A DNA stretch of 64,000 nt from JBBQER01 sp052148155. Lineage in GTDB: Bacteria; Actinomycetota; Acidimicrobiia; IMCC26256; PALSA-610. A program made the translations under genes and the position numbers. Location: the NCBI GenBank assembly GCA_052148155.1, contig JBKQIY010000188.1, positions 1 to 64,000 of the forward strand, written 5' to 3'. The stretch's first letter is position 1. The number at the start of each line of letters is the position of its first letter. The notes under the pieces were generated by a model that had not been told where the DNA came from, made no database searches, and saw only the letters and a list, made by a program, of their open reading frames with translations. Shown in pieces: positions 1-8,844 of the stretch.

Positions 1-1
1 G

Positions 2-103
2 AAGGCGGCGAAGCGGCTCGAATGTATCGGTCTCAGCCGCCGAGACACCGCTGAAGTCCTCGGCATCTCCCCCCAGCGCGTGCAGCAGCTGCTCGCCTCG
101 TAG
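2..103 (+). CDS. C-terminal end of a helix-turn-helix protein (5' end outside window)
   Basis: An open frame enters from the left edge and stops at TAG 101-103, giving the last 33 residues. The sequence has a helix-turn-helix look: LSRRDTAEVLGISPQRVQQL matches the pattern of small actinobacterial HTH proteins, in which a Leu-Ser-x-Arg-Asp helix leads into a Gly-Ile-Ser turn and a recognition helix. DNA binding is inferred from this short pattern only. The family and partner cannot be determined because the N-terminal part is missing. Confidence 0.5.
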   Translation, partial: KAAKRLECIGLSRRDTAEVLGISPQRVQQLLAS

Positions 104-316
104 TCACTTCGCCTCGAAGGCGCGGTCCGCCGCGTTAGATCGGTCCGACTGCCGGGCTTGCGGGCATCGACGTCGTGTGCCGTCGCTTGGGGACGCGCGC
201 GCGCCGGCATGGGCTCGTCCGTTAGGGCACGTGGAGGGCACAAACGCCGCTGGCGGCAGCTTTGGACGCCGTTGTCGTGGCCCGTTTACCCCACGTGATC
301 AGGGGCTTCGCGCCAG
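104..316. other. Intergenic stretch before the tRNA pair
   Basis: No coding frame with credible composition or homology is seen here. The short frames are Arg/Pro-rich shadows. The region separates the partial HTH gene from the minus-strand tRNA genes and may hold their termination signals, but no clear hairpin was recognised. Confidence 0.4.
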
Positions 317-388
317 AGCGGGTGACGGGAATCGAACCCGCATCACCAGCTTGGAAGGCTGGTGCTCTAGCCATTGAGCTACACCCGC
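317..388 (-). tRNA. tRNA-Gly(TCC)
   Basis: The minus strand folds as a 72-nt cloverleaf. The acceptor strand GCGGGTG at the 5' end pairs with the CACCCGC 3' strand. The T-loop reads GGTTCGATTCC, and the anticodon loop CTTCCAA sits in a CAGC/GCTG stem, giving anticodon TCC. No CCA is encoded. A second tRNA on the same strand lies about 125 bp upstream, so the two may be co-transcribed. Confidence 0.95.
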
Positions 389-513
389 GAACGGGGAGAG
401 ACGGTACTCGCGCCGACCTGCGTATCTGTGCTCGTGATGTTCAGTGTCCGCGCAGGACACAGATCATGACAACAACAACGAACACGCGCGTCCGATAGGT
501 GTCTCAGGAGGAG

Positions 514-587
514 TCGGGGAGGGGGGATTTGAACCCCCGACCTTGACGACCCAAACGTCATGCGCTGCCGGACTGCGCTACTCCCCG
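514..587 (-). tRNA. tRNA-Pro(TGG)
   Basis: This is a 74-nt cloverleaf on the minus strand. The acceptor CGGGGAG pairs with CTCCCCG and the discriminator is A. The D-arm begins TAGCGCAGTCCGG as in bacterial tRNA-Pro. The anticodon loop TTTGGGT between TGACG and CGTCA gives TGG, and the T-arm contains GGGGGTTCAAATCCCCC. The CCA end is not encoded. Confidence 0.95.
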
Positions 588-645
588 GGGTACCGATCAG
601 CCTACCGTCGCACGGTCGGGCGCGAGGAGCGAGCTCGGGGGTCGC

Positions 646-3600
646 TCAGTCGCTGTCAAGGGCCGAGAGTGTTTCCCGCGAGGTCGTGGCGAACGCGAAT
701 GCCCCCAACGTCTCAGCTGCTCCGATGGCACGTTGAAGGAGTTCGCTTGCTTGCTTCGGTCGGCCCAGCAGCGCTTCGAGGCGGCCGAGGTGATGCGCTA
801 CGGGGCCCCAGTAGGCGCCGCCGCCGCCGAAACAGTTGAGCACCACGTGTCGATCTCGGTATGGAGCAAGAAGACGCACCAATGTGTGTGCGCGTTCGCG
901 ATCGCCGAGCGTGGCCGCGGTATCGGCGAGCGCCGCGACGGCCAGCAACCAGTTCGAATCGGCGGGAAGTACGAAGTCCCGAGCGGCGAGCTGCTCGAAC
1001 GCGTCGCGAGCCGCGTCGAGCGCTCCGGCCTGAGAGCAACACAACGCGAGCACCGCGCGATAGGTAGGAATGTGCGGGTTTTGCTCGGCGGCCGCGTGCA
1101 ACAAGTCGAGCATCTCGGCTGCGCGCCCTTGGAACAGTCGGATATCGACGAGGTTGACGCCGAGCGCGGCAACGGCTTCGGGGTGTTCTGCGGGCGCTTG
1201 GTACGCCAATGCTTCGAAGGCGAGCGCTTCCGCGTCGTCGAGTCGACCGTCGATGACCGCGATGAGTGCCCGCCAGCTCGTCGTCGCCCACGACCAGTAC
1301 GGGTGCGCGAGCTGGTCCGCGAGGACGCGAGCGTGCTGGATCGCCTCGTCTACACCAGCCCGATCACCGAGCTCCACGAGATCTTCGACGAGTCCGAGCT
1401 CTGCGGCGAGGCGACGCTCGGCCGTGACTTCGCGCGCGGGGAGCGCGAGCGCCTCGCGGCCGTCTGCGACGCGGGCAATGGTGCCGGCGGGTCCCATGAG
1501 CGCGATGCGTCGGGCTTGGAGTGCGACCACGAGGCCGTTGGTGTCATTTGAACGTCTCGCTTCGCGCAGGGAACGTTGCGCGAGCGCGTCGCGTTCGTCT
1601 TTTGCGTCAGTGAGCACGAGCGCAAGGGCAAGCTCGGCCAACACCGCGACGAGGAGGTCGACGTCGTCATCTCGCAGTCCGTCCAACGCGGCCCGAAGGA
1701 GCGCGGCGCGCTCGGCGTCCTCGAGATCCACCGCGACGCCGCGACCGCCGCCTCCTACGAACGCCAGTGTCGCTTGCGCGGCGCGGCGGCCGCGTTGATT
1801 GGATCGAGCGAGCGTCAGCGCGGCTTCGAGCGCCGTGCGGCTCTCGCGGGCGTTTCCGAGCGCCCGTTGCGCCCGTCCGACACCGATGAGGGCGTCGCAG
1901 CGTTCGTCCACATCGGCTGCGAGCTCAGCCGCGGTCGCGAATTGACGACGAGCGACCGACCATGCCGCCTGAACCAACGCTGCGTTGCCGGACTCGAGGA
2001 GGGCGTGCGTGGCGTCGCGTACGGACCCTGGGCCGGCGGCAAGGTAGTGGTGTGCCAGGAGGGCCGGGTCGGCATCATTCCCGGCGAGCGCGTCGGCGAG
2101 GCGACGGTGAAGCCGTCGACGTCGCGTGTCGCTGATCGTGGCCAGTACTGCGTCGCGTACGAGCTCGTGCACGAAGGTGAAGGTGTCGGCGCCTTGCTCC
2201 GCAAGAAAATGTTGACGCGAGAGGTCTTCGACGATGTCGAGGAGGCGTTCCGGCTCGATCGATGAACAGGACTCGAGCGTCGCCAGGTCGAACTGCGCGC
2301 CTGCGAGGGCCGCGAGTACGAGTGTCGACGTGAAGTCGCGGTCGAGTGCGTCGAGGCGAAGTGCGACGAGCTGCGCGACGGCGTCGGGAACCGCGGCCGC
2401 GTCGAACGGTCGGCGAGTCGCCTGCGCGTCGAGAACGAGCTGCGTGACGTAGAACGGGTTGCCGGTTGTTCTCGCGGCGAGCCGCGTTGCGACCGAGTGC
2501 GCGTCGTCGGCGAGCTTGACTCCGATGAGGCCGAGCACCTCGGTGAGATCGTCGACGGTGAGGCCGCGGAGCCTGAGCGTCGTCGTTGGGAGTCGACGGT
2601 GAAGGTCGGCGAGCGCGGCTGCGAGCGGGCGTTCGGCGTCGCGAACGGTGATAACTAACAGGCATGCGCGCTCGGCGAGGATCGGTGCCAGATGACGCAG
2701 CAGCGCGAGCGCGTCCTCGTCCGCGAATTGCAGGTCGTCGAAGACGATCACGATCGGTTCGGTCAGTATCAGGTCGAGTGCGCTTTGAACCGCACGGAAC
2801 AGTCGGGCGCGAACGTTGTCGTCGGAGACCCGCGCTGATGCTTCGGCGGGCTCGATCAGCTCGGGCACGAGGGTCGCGAGATCAGCGGTGAGCGAGCCGA
2901 GACGGGCGGTCACCCACGGGCGCGCGGTCACGAGTTGTTTGAGGATGTCGCCAAATGGCTGATAGGGGAGTCCGACGTCGGCCAGGCAGGCGCCCCAGAG
3001 CACCAGCGTGTCGTCGCACCGTGCGGCCTGTGCGATCTGGGCTGCGAGACGGGTCTTGCCGATACCCGGATCGCCCGCGATCACGACTGCGCGGGTGTCG
3101 CCGCCGCGCACTGCGTTCCAGTCGACGTCGAGTCGGCCGAGCTCCGCGTGACGTCCGACGAACGGCAACGGTTCCGAGCGGGCCTGCGGGTGGGTCGGGT
3201 TGGCCGTCCGAACATGGGCGCGCGGCGCGCTGCCGAGCAGCGCGCGATACGCGGCTTCGGTCGCCTCCGCCGGGCGGACGCCCAGCTCGTCGTCGAGGCG
3301 ACGTCGGCAACGCTCGTATGCGGTGAGCGCCTCCCCGCGGCTGCCGAGGGCGTCGTATGCCGACATGAGCGCGCGCGTCGCGACCTCGTCGAACGGGTCG
3401 ACCGCGAGCGCTTCTTCGGCGGGTGGAACGGCGCGATCGGGAGCGCCGGCGCCGAGCGCGGCGTGCGCGCTGGTATGCAAGGTGCGGAGCAGCTGGCTGC
3501 GCACTCGGTCTTGCCATCGTCTTGTCCATGCGGCGTCGGAGGCGGGGAAGAACGGCAATCGCAGCCGCTCGAGCGCGTGCGTCGCGATGTCGGAAGCGCG

Positions 3601-3966
3601 CACCCAATCGCACCTCTGCACCAGCTCCTCGGCCGCGGCCGTCTCCCGGAAGGTGATCTCGATGTCGACCTCAACCTCGCCGGGGAGGTGAAGCTCCACG
3701 CGGCCACCACGAGAAGTGATGCATGTCGGCGGCGCCCCGGCTGCCACCAGGAGGGCGCGGGCGCGTGAGACGACCTGCCGGGCCGGACCCTCCCAGCGCC
3801 CGGGTCGGTCTCGGGGCCAGAGCAGTTCGGCCAGCTCATCGCGCTGCAATGGGATCGGCCGTTCCAGGACCAGCCGGGCGACGGTCAGCCACGGCTGATG
3901 TCCGCGGGCGCTCACCGTCAGTCGATCTTCTCCCAGCGCGACCTGCCCGAGGAAGTCGAACCGCAT
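646..3966 (-). CDS. BTAD-domain transcriptional regulator with AAA ATPase and TPR-like region (SARP/AfsR-like)
   Basis: A predicted 1106-residue cytoplasmic regulator. Residues 1-100 form a winged-helix-like region with an ELLWPRD segment typical of SARP/AfsR proteins. Residues about 105-245 are a bacterial transcriptional activator domain (AYERCRRRLDDELGVRP). A signalling NTPase follows, with Walker A GDPGIGKT at 298-305 and Walker B IVIVFDD near 405-411. The remaining ~500 residues are Ala/Leu-rich helical repeats resembling TPRs. Unlike LAL/MalT regulators, the C-terminus shows no LuxR helix-turn-helix. ATG 3966 is preferred because the domain starts at once (MRFDFLGQ) and AGAGG lies upstream; the frame stays open 45 codons further up. 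It diverges from tatA. Its targets are unknown. Confidence 0.85.
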   Translation of the reverse strand: MRFDFLGQVALGEDRLTVSARGHQPWLTVARLVLERPIPLQRDELAELLWPRDRPGRWEGPARQVVSRARALLVAAGAPPTCITSRGGRVELHLPGEVEVDIEITFRETAAAEELVQRCDWVRASDIATHALERLRLPFFPASDAAWTRRWQDRVRSQLLRTLHTSAHAALGAGAPDRAVPPAEEALAVDPFDEVATRALMSAYDALGSRGEALTAYERCRRRLDDELGVRPAEATEAAYRALLGSAPRAHVRTANPTHPQARSEPLPFVGRHAELGRLDVDWNAVRGGDTRAVVIAGDPGIGKTRLAAQIAQAARCDDTLVLWGACLADVGLPYQPFGDILKQLVTARPWVTARLGSLTADLATLVPELIEPAEASARVSDDNVRARLFRAVQSALDLILTEPIVIVFDDLQFADEDALALLRHLAPILAERACLLVITVRDAERPLAAALADLHRRLPTTTLRLRGLTVDDLTEVLGLIGVKLADDAHSVATRLAARTTGNPFYVTQLVLDAQATRRPFDAAAVPDAVAQLVALRLDALDRDFTSTLVLAALAGAQFDLATLESCSSIEPERLLDIVEDLSRQHFLAEQGADTFTFVHELVRDAVLATISDTRRRRLHRRLADALAGNDADPALLAHHYLAAGPGSVRDATHALLESGNAALVQAAWSVARRQFATAAELAADVDERCDALIGVGRAQRALGNARESRTALEAALTLARSNQRGRRAAQATLAFVGGGGRGVAVDLEDAERAALLRAALDGLRDDDVDLLVAVLAELALALVLTDAKDERDALAQRSLREARRSNDTNGLVVALQARRIALMGPAGTIARVADGREALALPAREVTAERRLAAELGLVEDLVELGDRAGVDEAIQHARVLADQLAHPYWSWATTSWRALIAVIDGRLDDAEALAFEALAYQAPAEHPEAVAALGVNLVDIRLFQGRAAEMLDLLHAAAEQNPHIPTYRAVLALCCSQAGALDAARDAFEQLAARDFVLPADSNWLLAVAALADTAATLGDRERAHTLVRLLAPYRDRHVVLNCFGGGGAYWGPVAHHLGRLEALLGRPKQASELLQRAIGAAETLGAFAFATTSRETLSALDSD

Positions 3967-4055
3967 CACGTACCTCTTCGCAGGCACGGACCGCTCCGTA
4001 TCATCCGGACTGCGTCGTGGCTCCGAACCGATGGGGACAGCCGACAGTCGCTGGG

Positions 4056-4061
4056 TAGACT
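4056..4061 (+). promoter_or_regulatory. Putative -10 box (TAGACT) of tatA
   Basis: TAGACT lies 27 nt before the tatA ATG and leaves a short leader containing the Shine-Dalgarno GAAGGAGGA. No convincing -35 box is visible. Confidence 0.45.
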
Positions 4062-4088
4062 GGGCGACACCGGCGAAGGAGGACCCAC

Positions 4089-4298
4089 ATGCATTCTGCA
4101 CTCGCCGAGATCCTGGCGCTTGACCTCGAGTCGGGCCTGCCCATCATCTTGATTCTCGTGCTCGTCTTGTTCGGAGGCTCGCAGCTGCCCAAGCTGGCCC
4201 GCGGCCTCGGGTCGGCGCAGCGCGAGTTCAAGAAGGGTTTGGAGGAAGGCGCTGACGACACGCCGGCCGCAAAGCCCGAGAGCCCGAAGGCCGACTGA
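4089..4298 (+). CDS. tatA: Sec-independent protein translocase subunit TatA
   Basis: A 69-residue protein with TatA architecture: a short periplasmic N-terminus, one membrane helix (about residues 17-32, LPIILILVLVLFGGSQLP), the hinge FGGSQLPKLARGLG, an amphipathic helix (SAQREFKKGLEEG) and a charged Pro/Lys tail. TatA oligomers assemble with TatBC to move folded twin-arginine proteins across the cytoplasmic membrane. A strong ribosome-binding site, GAAGGAGGA, precedes ATG 4089. tatB and tatC are not adjacent, which is usual in actinobacteria. The length is within the family range. TatB is less likely because the protein is short and has the FGGSQLP hinge. Confidence 0.93.
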   Translation: MHSALAEILALDLESGLPIILILVLVLFGGSQLPKLARGLGSAQREFKKGLEEGADDTPAAKPESPKAD

Positions 4299-4364
4299 CC
4301 CTCGGATCCGCCCGCATTTCCGGTCGGATCTGCTCGCGCAAACATCGCGTGTCAGTCTGACGAG

Positions 4365-6350
4365 GTGAGCTATCCGCGGCTGTTCTCGCCGCTCGTCCTC
4401 GGACCGGTCGTTGCGCGTAACCGCATCGTTTGCGGCGCGCACTTCACGATGTACACCGAGCCGAGCCGCACCTACGGTGAGCCGGGCTTCTACGGAGAGC
4501 GCTACGGCCGATACCTCGCCGAGTACGCACGAGGTGGGGTCGGCACCGTGATCGCCGGTCAGGCGCAGGTGCACCCGACCACCGCGTACCAGATGCACAA
4601 CAACGCTGCCGTATGGGATCCCGCATGCGTACCGTTGCTGGTGCGGGTCACCGAGCAGATCCGCGAGCACGGCGCGCTTGCGTTCTTGCAGCTGGCCCAC
4701 AACGGCGGAGTCAATCACGCCACGTGGTCTCGCCTGCCCGTGTGGTCGGCGTCGGGTATCGCCAACCATATGGAGGCGTCGAAGCAAATCGAGCGCGACG
4801 AAATCCGTGAGGTCGTCGAGCACTTCGGTCGGAGCGCCCGTCACGCAGCCGACGCGGGCTTCGACGGCATCGAGGTGCACGGGGCGCACGGCTATCTCAT
4901 CCATGAATTCCTTTCCCCGGAGCACAATCGTCGCACGGACGAGTATGGCGGTTCGTTCGGCAATCGGCTCCGTTTCGCCCTCGAGGTACTCGAGTCGGTT
5001 CGGGAGGCCGTCGGCGGAGCGGTCGCGGTCGGCGTTCGCCTGGTCGGCGACGAAGAAGCACGCGACGGGCACGGCCTGGGCGCTGCCGACTGTGCGGAGA
5101 TCGCCGCCGAACTCGCGCGAGCCGGCCTCGTCGACTTCGTGAACGTAAGCGTCGGGACGTCGGGTATCGGCATGGTCCGCCCGATGTACTCGCCGCATCT
5201 TCTCGGTGTGCGGGCAACGGCGATCGTGAAGAAGTCGATCCCCGACGTGCCGGTCTTCGCGGTCCACCGGATTCTCACTCCCGACGAGGCGGAGGGGATC
5301 CTCGAACGCGACGAAGCCGACGCGGTGACGCTCGTCCGGGCGCTGATCGCAGATCCCGAGTGGACCAACAAGGCGCGCGAACAGCGGACTGGGGAGATTC
5401 GTGCGTGCACCGGTTGCAACCAGGGCTGTTACGGGAACCTCACGCAGGGCTATCCGATCACCTGTGTGACGAACCCGAGCGTCGGACGTGAGGCGACGCT
5501 CGGAAGTGGCACGTTGACGCGCGCGGCCACTCGCAAGCGGGTGGTCGTCGTCGGCGGTGGTCCGGCAGGACTCGAGGCCGCGTGGGTCGCCGCCGCCCGC
5601 GGCCACGATGTCACACTGTTGGAGCGCGCCGGCGAACTCGGTGGGAAGATCCGACTCGCGGCGATGCTGCCCGGTCGTTCCGAACTGTCAGCGTTCGCCG
5701 ACTGGCGAGCCGAAGAGTGCGCCCGTCGTGGCGTCGACGTGCGCGTCGGTGTCGTTGCCGACGTCGCCGGCGTCGTGGCGTTCGGACCGGACGCGGTGAT
5801 CGTCGCGACCGGCGGTCAGGCGTCGGTGTCCACGCCGTCGAAGTCGCACCCGATGCCGATCGCCGGGTGCGATCAGGTCTGGGTCTTGGACCACGAACGA
5901 GCACTCGTCGAAGCCGACTCACTCGGTGAGGAGGTGGTGATCCTCGACGCGATCGGACATATCGAAGCGATCGGAATCGGTCACCTCCTCGCAGAACGTG
6001 GCCACCAGGTCACGATCGTCACCCCGATGCACTCACCGTTGCTGCTCGACGCCGAGACGATGCACAAGGCGTTGCCGCGGGCAGTGCGCGCCGGCGTTCG
6101 CTGGCGGCCGAACACCGCGGTTGTCGGGATCGGCGACCACGAGGTCACCGTCGTCGACGTCCTGTCGTACGCCGTCGAGACGTTGTCGGCCGATCACATG
6201 GTCATCCGCACCCACGGCGTGGCCGACGATGCGCTGTACCACGCCCTCGTCACCGAAGTGCCCGAGGTGATACGCGTCGGCGACGCGGTGGTCCCGAGAC
6301 TCGCGGACCGAGCAATCTACGACGGCCACCTTGCCGGGCGGGCCCTGTAG
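4365..6350 (+). CDS. Old-yellow-enzyme/2,4-dienoyl-CoA reductase-type flavin-iron-sulfur oxidoreductase
   Basis: A 661-residue, three-part flavoenzyme. Residues 1 to ~345 are an FMN-binding TIM barrel (LFSPLVLGPVVARNRIV; HGAHGYLIHEFLSPEHNRR). A CX2CX3CX11C cluster follows at about 347-367 (CTGCNQGC then C), which should bind [4Fe-4S]. From ~390 there is an FAD/NAD(P)-binding Rossmann region (VVVVGGGPAGLEAAW). This layout is that of DCR, trimethylamine dehydrogenase and the FadH/OYE enzymes common in actinobacteria. Electrons would pass from NAD(P)H through FAD and Fe-S to FMN to reduce or oxidise a substrate that cannot be named. GTG 4365 is the start. The gene is convergent with the next SDR gene, 7 bp away, so there is no operon evidence. 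Confidence 0.88.
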   Translation: MSYPRLFSPLVLGPVVARNRIVCGAHFTMYTEPSRTYGEPGFYGERYGRYLAEYARGGVGTVIAGQAQVHPTTAYQMHNNAAVWDPACVPLLVRVTEQIREHGALAFLQLAHNGGVNHATWSRLPVWSASGIANHMEASKQIERDEIREVVEHFGRSARHAADAGFDGIEVHGAHGYLIHEFLSPEHNRRTDEYGGSFGNRLRFALEVLESVREAVGGAVAVGVRLVGDEEARDGHGLGAADCAEIAAELARAGLVDFVNVSVGTSGIGMVRPMYSPHLLGVRATAIVKKSIPDVPVFAVHRILTPDEAEGILERDEADAVTLVRALIADPEWTNKAREQRTGEIRACTGCNQGCYGNLTQGYPITCVTNPSVGREATLGSGTLTRAATRKRVVVVGGGPAGLEAAWVAAARGHDVTLLERAGELGGKIRLAAMLPGRSELSAFADWRAEECARRGVDVRVGVVADVAGVVAFGPDAVIVATGGQASVSTPSKSHPMPIAGCDQVWVLDHERALVEADSLGEEVVILDAIGHIEAIGIGHLLAERGHQVTIVTPMHSPLLLDAETMHKALPRAVRAGVRWRPNTAVVGIGDHEVTVVDVLSYAVETLSADHMVIRTHGVADDALYHALVTEVPEVIRVGDAVVPRLADRAIYDGHLAGRAL

Positions 6351-6357
6351 CTGCGGC

Positions 6358-7308
6358 CTACCGGGACGGTGACGCTCGGCGGGCCGCGGTCCACTCGGCG
6401 GGTGGTGGGTCGGCGGCCTTCGGCGGCGCGTCGAGCGGAAGCTCGGCCGCGACCTCGTCGGCGGTGAAGCCGCGGTCGCTGCGTCGCCACGTGCGCTCCA
6501 CCTGCCAGGTGCGGACGTGCTCGATCGTTCCCCCGTGGACCTGGTAGGTCTGACCCGAGATGCCGGCGGCCTCGGGCGACGCGAGGAAGCAACCGAACTC
6601 CGCAACGTGAACCGGGTCGCGCGGATCGAACCCGTTCGCGTCGCTACCGGCGTCGCCTGTCGCGCGTGACATGCGCCAACCGATCCGTGCGAGGCGCGTG
6701 TTGGCGCCGGGCATGATCGCGTTGACCGTGACGGCGTAGGGCGCCATCTCGGTCGCAACCGCCTCGGTGAACGCTGTGATCCCGGCCTTCGCCGCGACAT
6801 AGTTCGACTGTCCGGCGCCGCCGTAGAGCAAGAGGCCCGTCGCCGTGTTGATGAGCCGTCCGTACGTCACGCCATGCTCTTTGGCTTGCGCTCGCCAATG
6901 TTGGCACGCCGGACGCGAGACGACGAACGTTCCTCGCAAATGAACGCGGATCACGTCGTCCCAATCGTCGTCCGCCTGGTTGAACACCATGCGCGCGCGA
7001 CCGAAGCCAGCGTTGTTGACGACGACGTCGAGACGGTCCCATCGGTCGAGTGCGAGGGCAACCAGCGAGTCGGCAACCAGCGCGTCGGCGATGTCGCCTC
7101 GGTGCGCGACTGCCTCGCCGCCCGCTGCGAGAATTTCGGCGACCACCACACGGGCTGGATCTTCGTCGGTGGCGCGTCCGTCCGTCGCGACGCCGGCGTC
7201 GTTCACGACCACCCGCGCCCCATACGCGGCCAGACGCAACGCATACGCACGTCCGATGCCGCGACCGGCGCCGGTGACCACGGCGACACGTTCGCGGAGG
7301 TCGATCAC
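6358..7308 (-). CDS. Short-chain dehydrogenase/reductase (SDR)
   Basis: A 316-residue classical SDR. The dinucleotide motif TGAGRGIG lies at residues 12-19, NNAG at 98-101, and the YxxxK pair at Tyr170/Lys174 (NYVAAKAG). The residue 13 positions before the tyrosine, normally the catalytic serine, is Thr157 (NTATGLLLYGG), a conservative but uncommon change. The sequence resembles the SDR domain of multifunctional beta-oxidation enzymes (hydroxyacyl-CoA dehydrogenases), with a C-terminal extension of ~60 residues. It should oxidise or reduce a hydroxyacyl or alcohol substrate with NAD(P). It is transcribed alone, divergently from tig. Confidence 0.87.
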   Translation of the reverse strand: MIDLRERVAVVTGAGRGIGRAYALRLAAYGARVVVNDAGVATDGRATDEDPARVVVAEILAAGGEAVAHRGDIADALVADSLVALALDRWDRLDVVVNNAGFGRARMVFNQADDDWDDVIRVHLRGTFVVSRPACQHWRAQAKEHGVTYGRLINTATGLLLYGGAGQSNYVAAKAGITAFTEAVATEMAPYAVTVNAIMPGANTRLARIGWRMSRATGDAGSDANGFDPRDPVHVAEFGCFLASPEAAGISGQTYQVHGGTIEHVRTWQVERTWRRSDRGFTADEVAAELPLDAPPKAADPPPAEWTAARRASPSR

Positions 7309-7437
7309 GCCGAGATCCTATGTATCGGACCAGGCGCAGAGCCCGAGGCCGGGATGTTGCGCGAAGTCGCCGCGTCGTGGCGGTGGCGGCTTGCAGCCGA
7401 GTCGATATGAACACTCTCGATACACTGCCTCCTCCTT

Positions 7438-8841
7438 ATGCAGAGCACGGTCGAGCCGGTCGAGGGCAACAGGGTCAAGCTCCATATCACGGTCCCGGCC
7501 GATGAGTTCGAGCGGGCCATCGACGCAGCATTTCGCAAGTTGGCACGCGAGGTCCGCGTGCCCGGTTTTCGACCGGGCAAGGCGCCTCGCCGGCTCTTGG
7601 AGGCTCGACTCGGCACCGACATGGCACGCGAACAAGCGCTGCGCGACTCGCTGCCCGAGTTCTATGTCGACGCGGTAACCGAACACGATGTCGACGTGAT
7701 CGCGGCGCCGGAGATCGAAGTTACCGCGGGTCAACAAGAAGGTGACGTCGAGTTCGAGGCAGTTGTCGAGGTGCGCCCGCAGGTCCATCTCATGGGCTAT
7801 GACGAACTGCGCGTCGAGTTGCCGCTCGAACCGGTGCGAGAATCAGACGTCGATGACCAGGTCGACCGACTTCGCGATCGCTTCGCCGATCTCACCGATT
7901 CCGATCTCCCGTTGATCGACGACGCGTACGCGACGATCGACATTGCCGGATCGATCGACGGCAAATCGGTCGAAGGTCTCACGGCGACCGACTTTCTCTA
8001 CCGGGTCGGTTCCGACATGGTCGTGCCGCAACTCGACGAGCAGTTACGCGGAACGCGTCCGGGCGCAATCCTCGAGTTCACCGCCGAGCTTCCCGAACGG
8101 TTCGGCGACCGGGCCGGCGAAGAGGCGACCTTCCGCATCATCGTCAAGGAAGCGAAGCGAAAAGTGTTGCCCGAGGTCACCGACGAATGGGTCGACGAAG
8201 CGAGCGAGTTCGACACCGTGAGCGAACTGCGGGACGACTTGCGCCGGCGGCTCGAGACGGTGCGACGACTACAAGCAAGGATGGCAACGCGGGAAAAGGT
8301 CTTGGAAGCTGCCGCCGACCTCGTGCCGATCCCCGCGCCCGAGGCGCTCGTCGACGGCGAGACGCGTCGCCGCATCGACGACCTCGTGCACCGATTGTCG
8401 CATGAGAACGCGACCCTCGAAGATTACCTCCAGGCGACCGACCAGGAGCCACAATTGTTCGTCGACGGCGTACGCGAAGGGTCCGCCCGAGCGGTGCTCG
8501 CCGACTTGGCGTTACGCGCCGTTGTCGTGCAAGAGGCTATTTCGGTCACGGAGGACGAGATCGGAGCTGAAGTCGAGCGCCTCGCGAAGCAGCTTGAGCA
8601 GAAGGTCGAAAAGGTGCGACGCGACCTCGAACGGAGAGGTGTGCTGGAGACGGTACGCTCTGATCTTGCGCGCGGGAAGGCGCTCGATTTCCTCATCGAT
8701 CACGCAACTGTGGTCGACGAGGAGGGGAACGTGATTGATCTCACGAGCCTTGACGGAGTGTCATCCGGCGACGCAACAGACGAGAACGAGTCGAGTACAG
8801 ACGAGTCCACCGAGGACGAGTCCACCAAGGAAAGGGCCTGA
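7438..8841 (+). CDS. tig: Trigger factor, ribosome-associated chaperone/peptidyl-prolyl isomerase
   Basis: A 467-residue trigger factor. The N-terminal ribosome-binding domain carries the signature VPGFRPGKAPRRLLEARLG (about residues 40-58). The PPIase (FKBP-like) domain spans about 160-245, with DIAGSIDGKSVEGL and PGAILEFTAELPERF. A helical C-terminal chaperone domain follows. The tail after ~430 is acidic and Ser/Thr-rich (DENESSTDESTEDEST), as in several actinobacterial homologues. It binds near the ribosomal exit tunnel and shelters nascent chains. It leads the conserved cluster tig-clpP-clpX. TACACT at 7421-7426 leaves a leader of only a few nucleotides before ATG 7438. Confidence 0.95.
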   Translation: MQSTVEPVEGNRVKLHITVPADEFERAIDAAFRKLAREVRVPGFRPGKAPRRLLEARLGTDMAREQALRDSLPEFYVDAVTEHDVDVIAAPEIEVTAGQQEGDVEFEAVVEVRPQVHLMGYDELRVELPLEPVRESDVDDQVDRLRDRFADLTDSDLPLIDDAYATIDIAGSIDGKSVEGLTATDFLYRVGSDMVVPQLDEQLRGTRPGAILEFTAELPERFGDRAGEEATFRIIVKEAKRKVLPEVTDEWVDEASEFDTVSELRDDLRRRLETVRRLQARMATREKVLEAAADLVPIPAPEALVDGETRRRIDDLVHRLSHENATLEDYLQATDQEPQLFVDGVREGSARAVLADLALRAVVVQEAISVTEDEIGAEVERLAKQLEQKVEKVRRDLERRGVLETVRSDLARGKALDFLIDHATVVDEEGNVIDLTSLDGVSSGDATDENESSTDESTEDESTKERA

Positions 8842-8844
8842 GGC

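Noticed and set aside
3966..5606. Long minus-strand open frame (546 codons) antisense to the OYE-type gene
   Set aside because: It is the antisense shadow of a high-GC gene with clear flavoenzyme motifs, and its translation has no recognisable domain.
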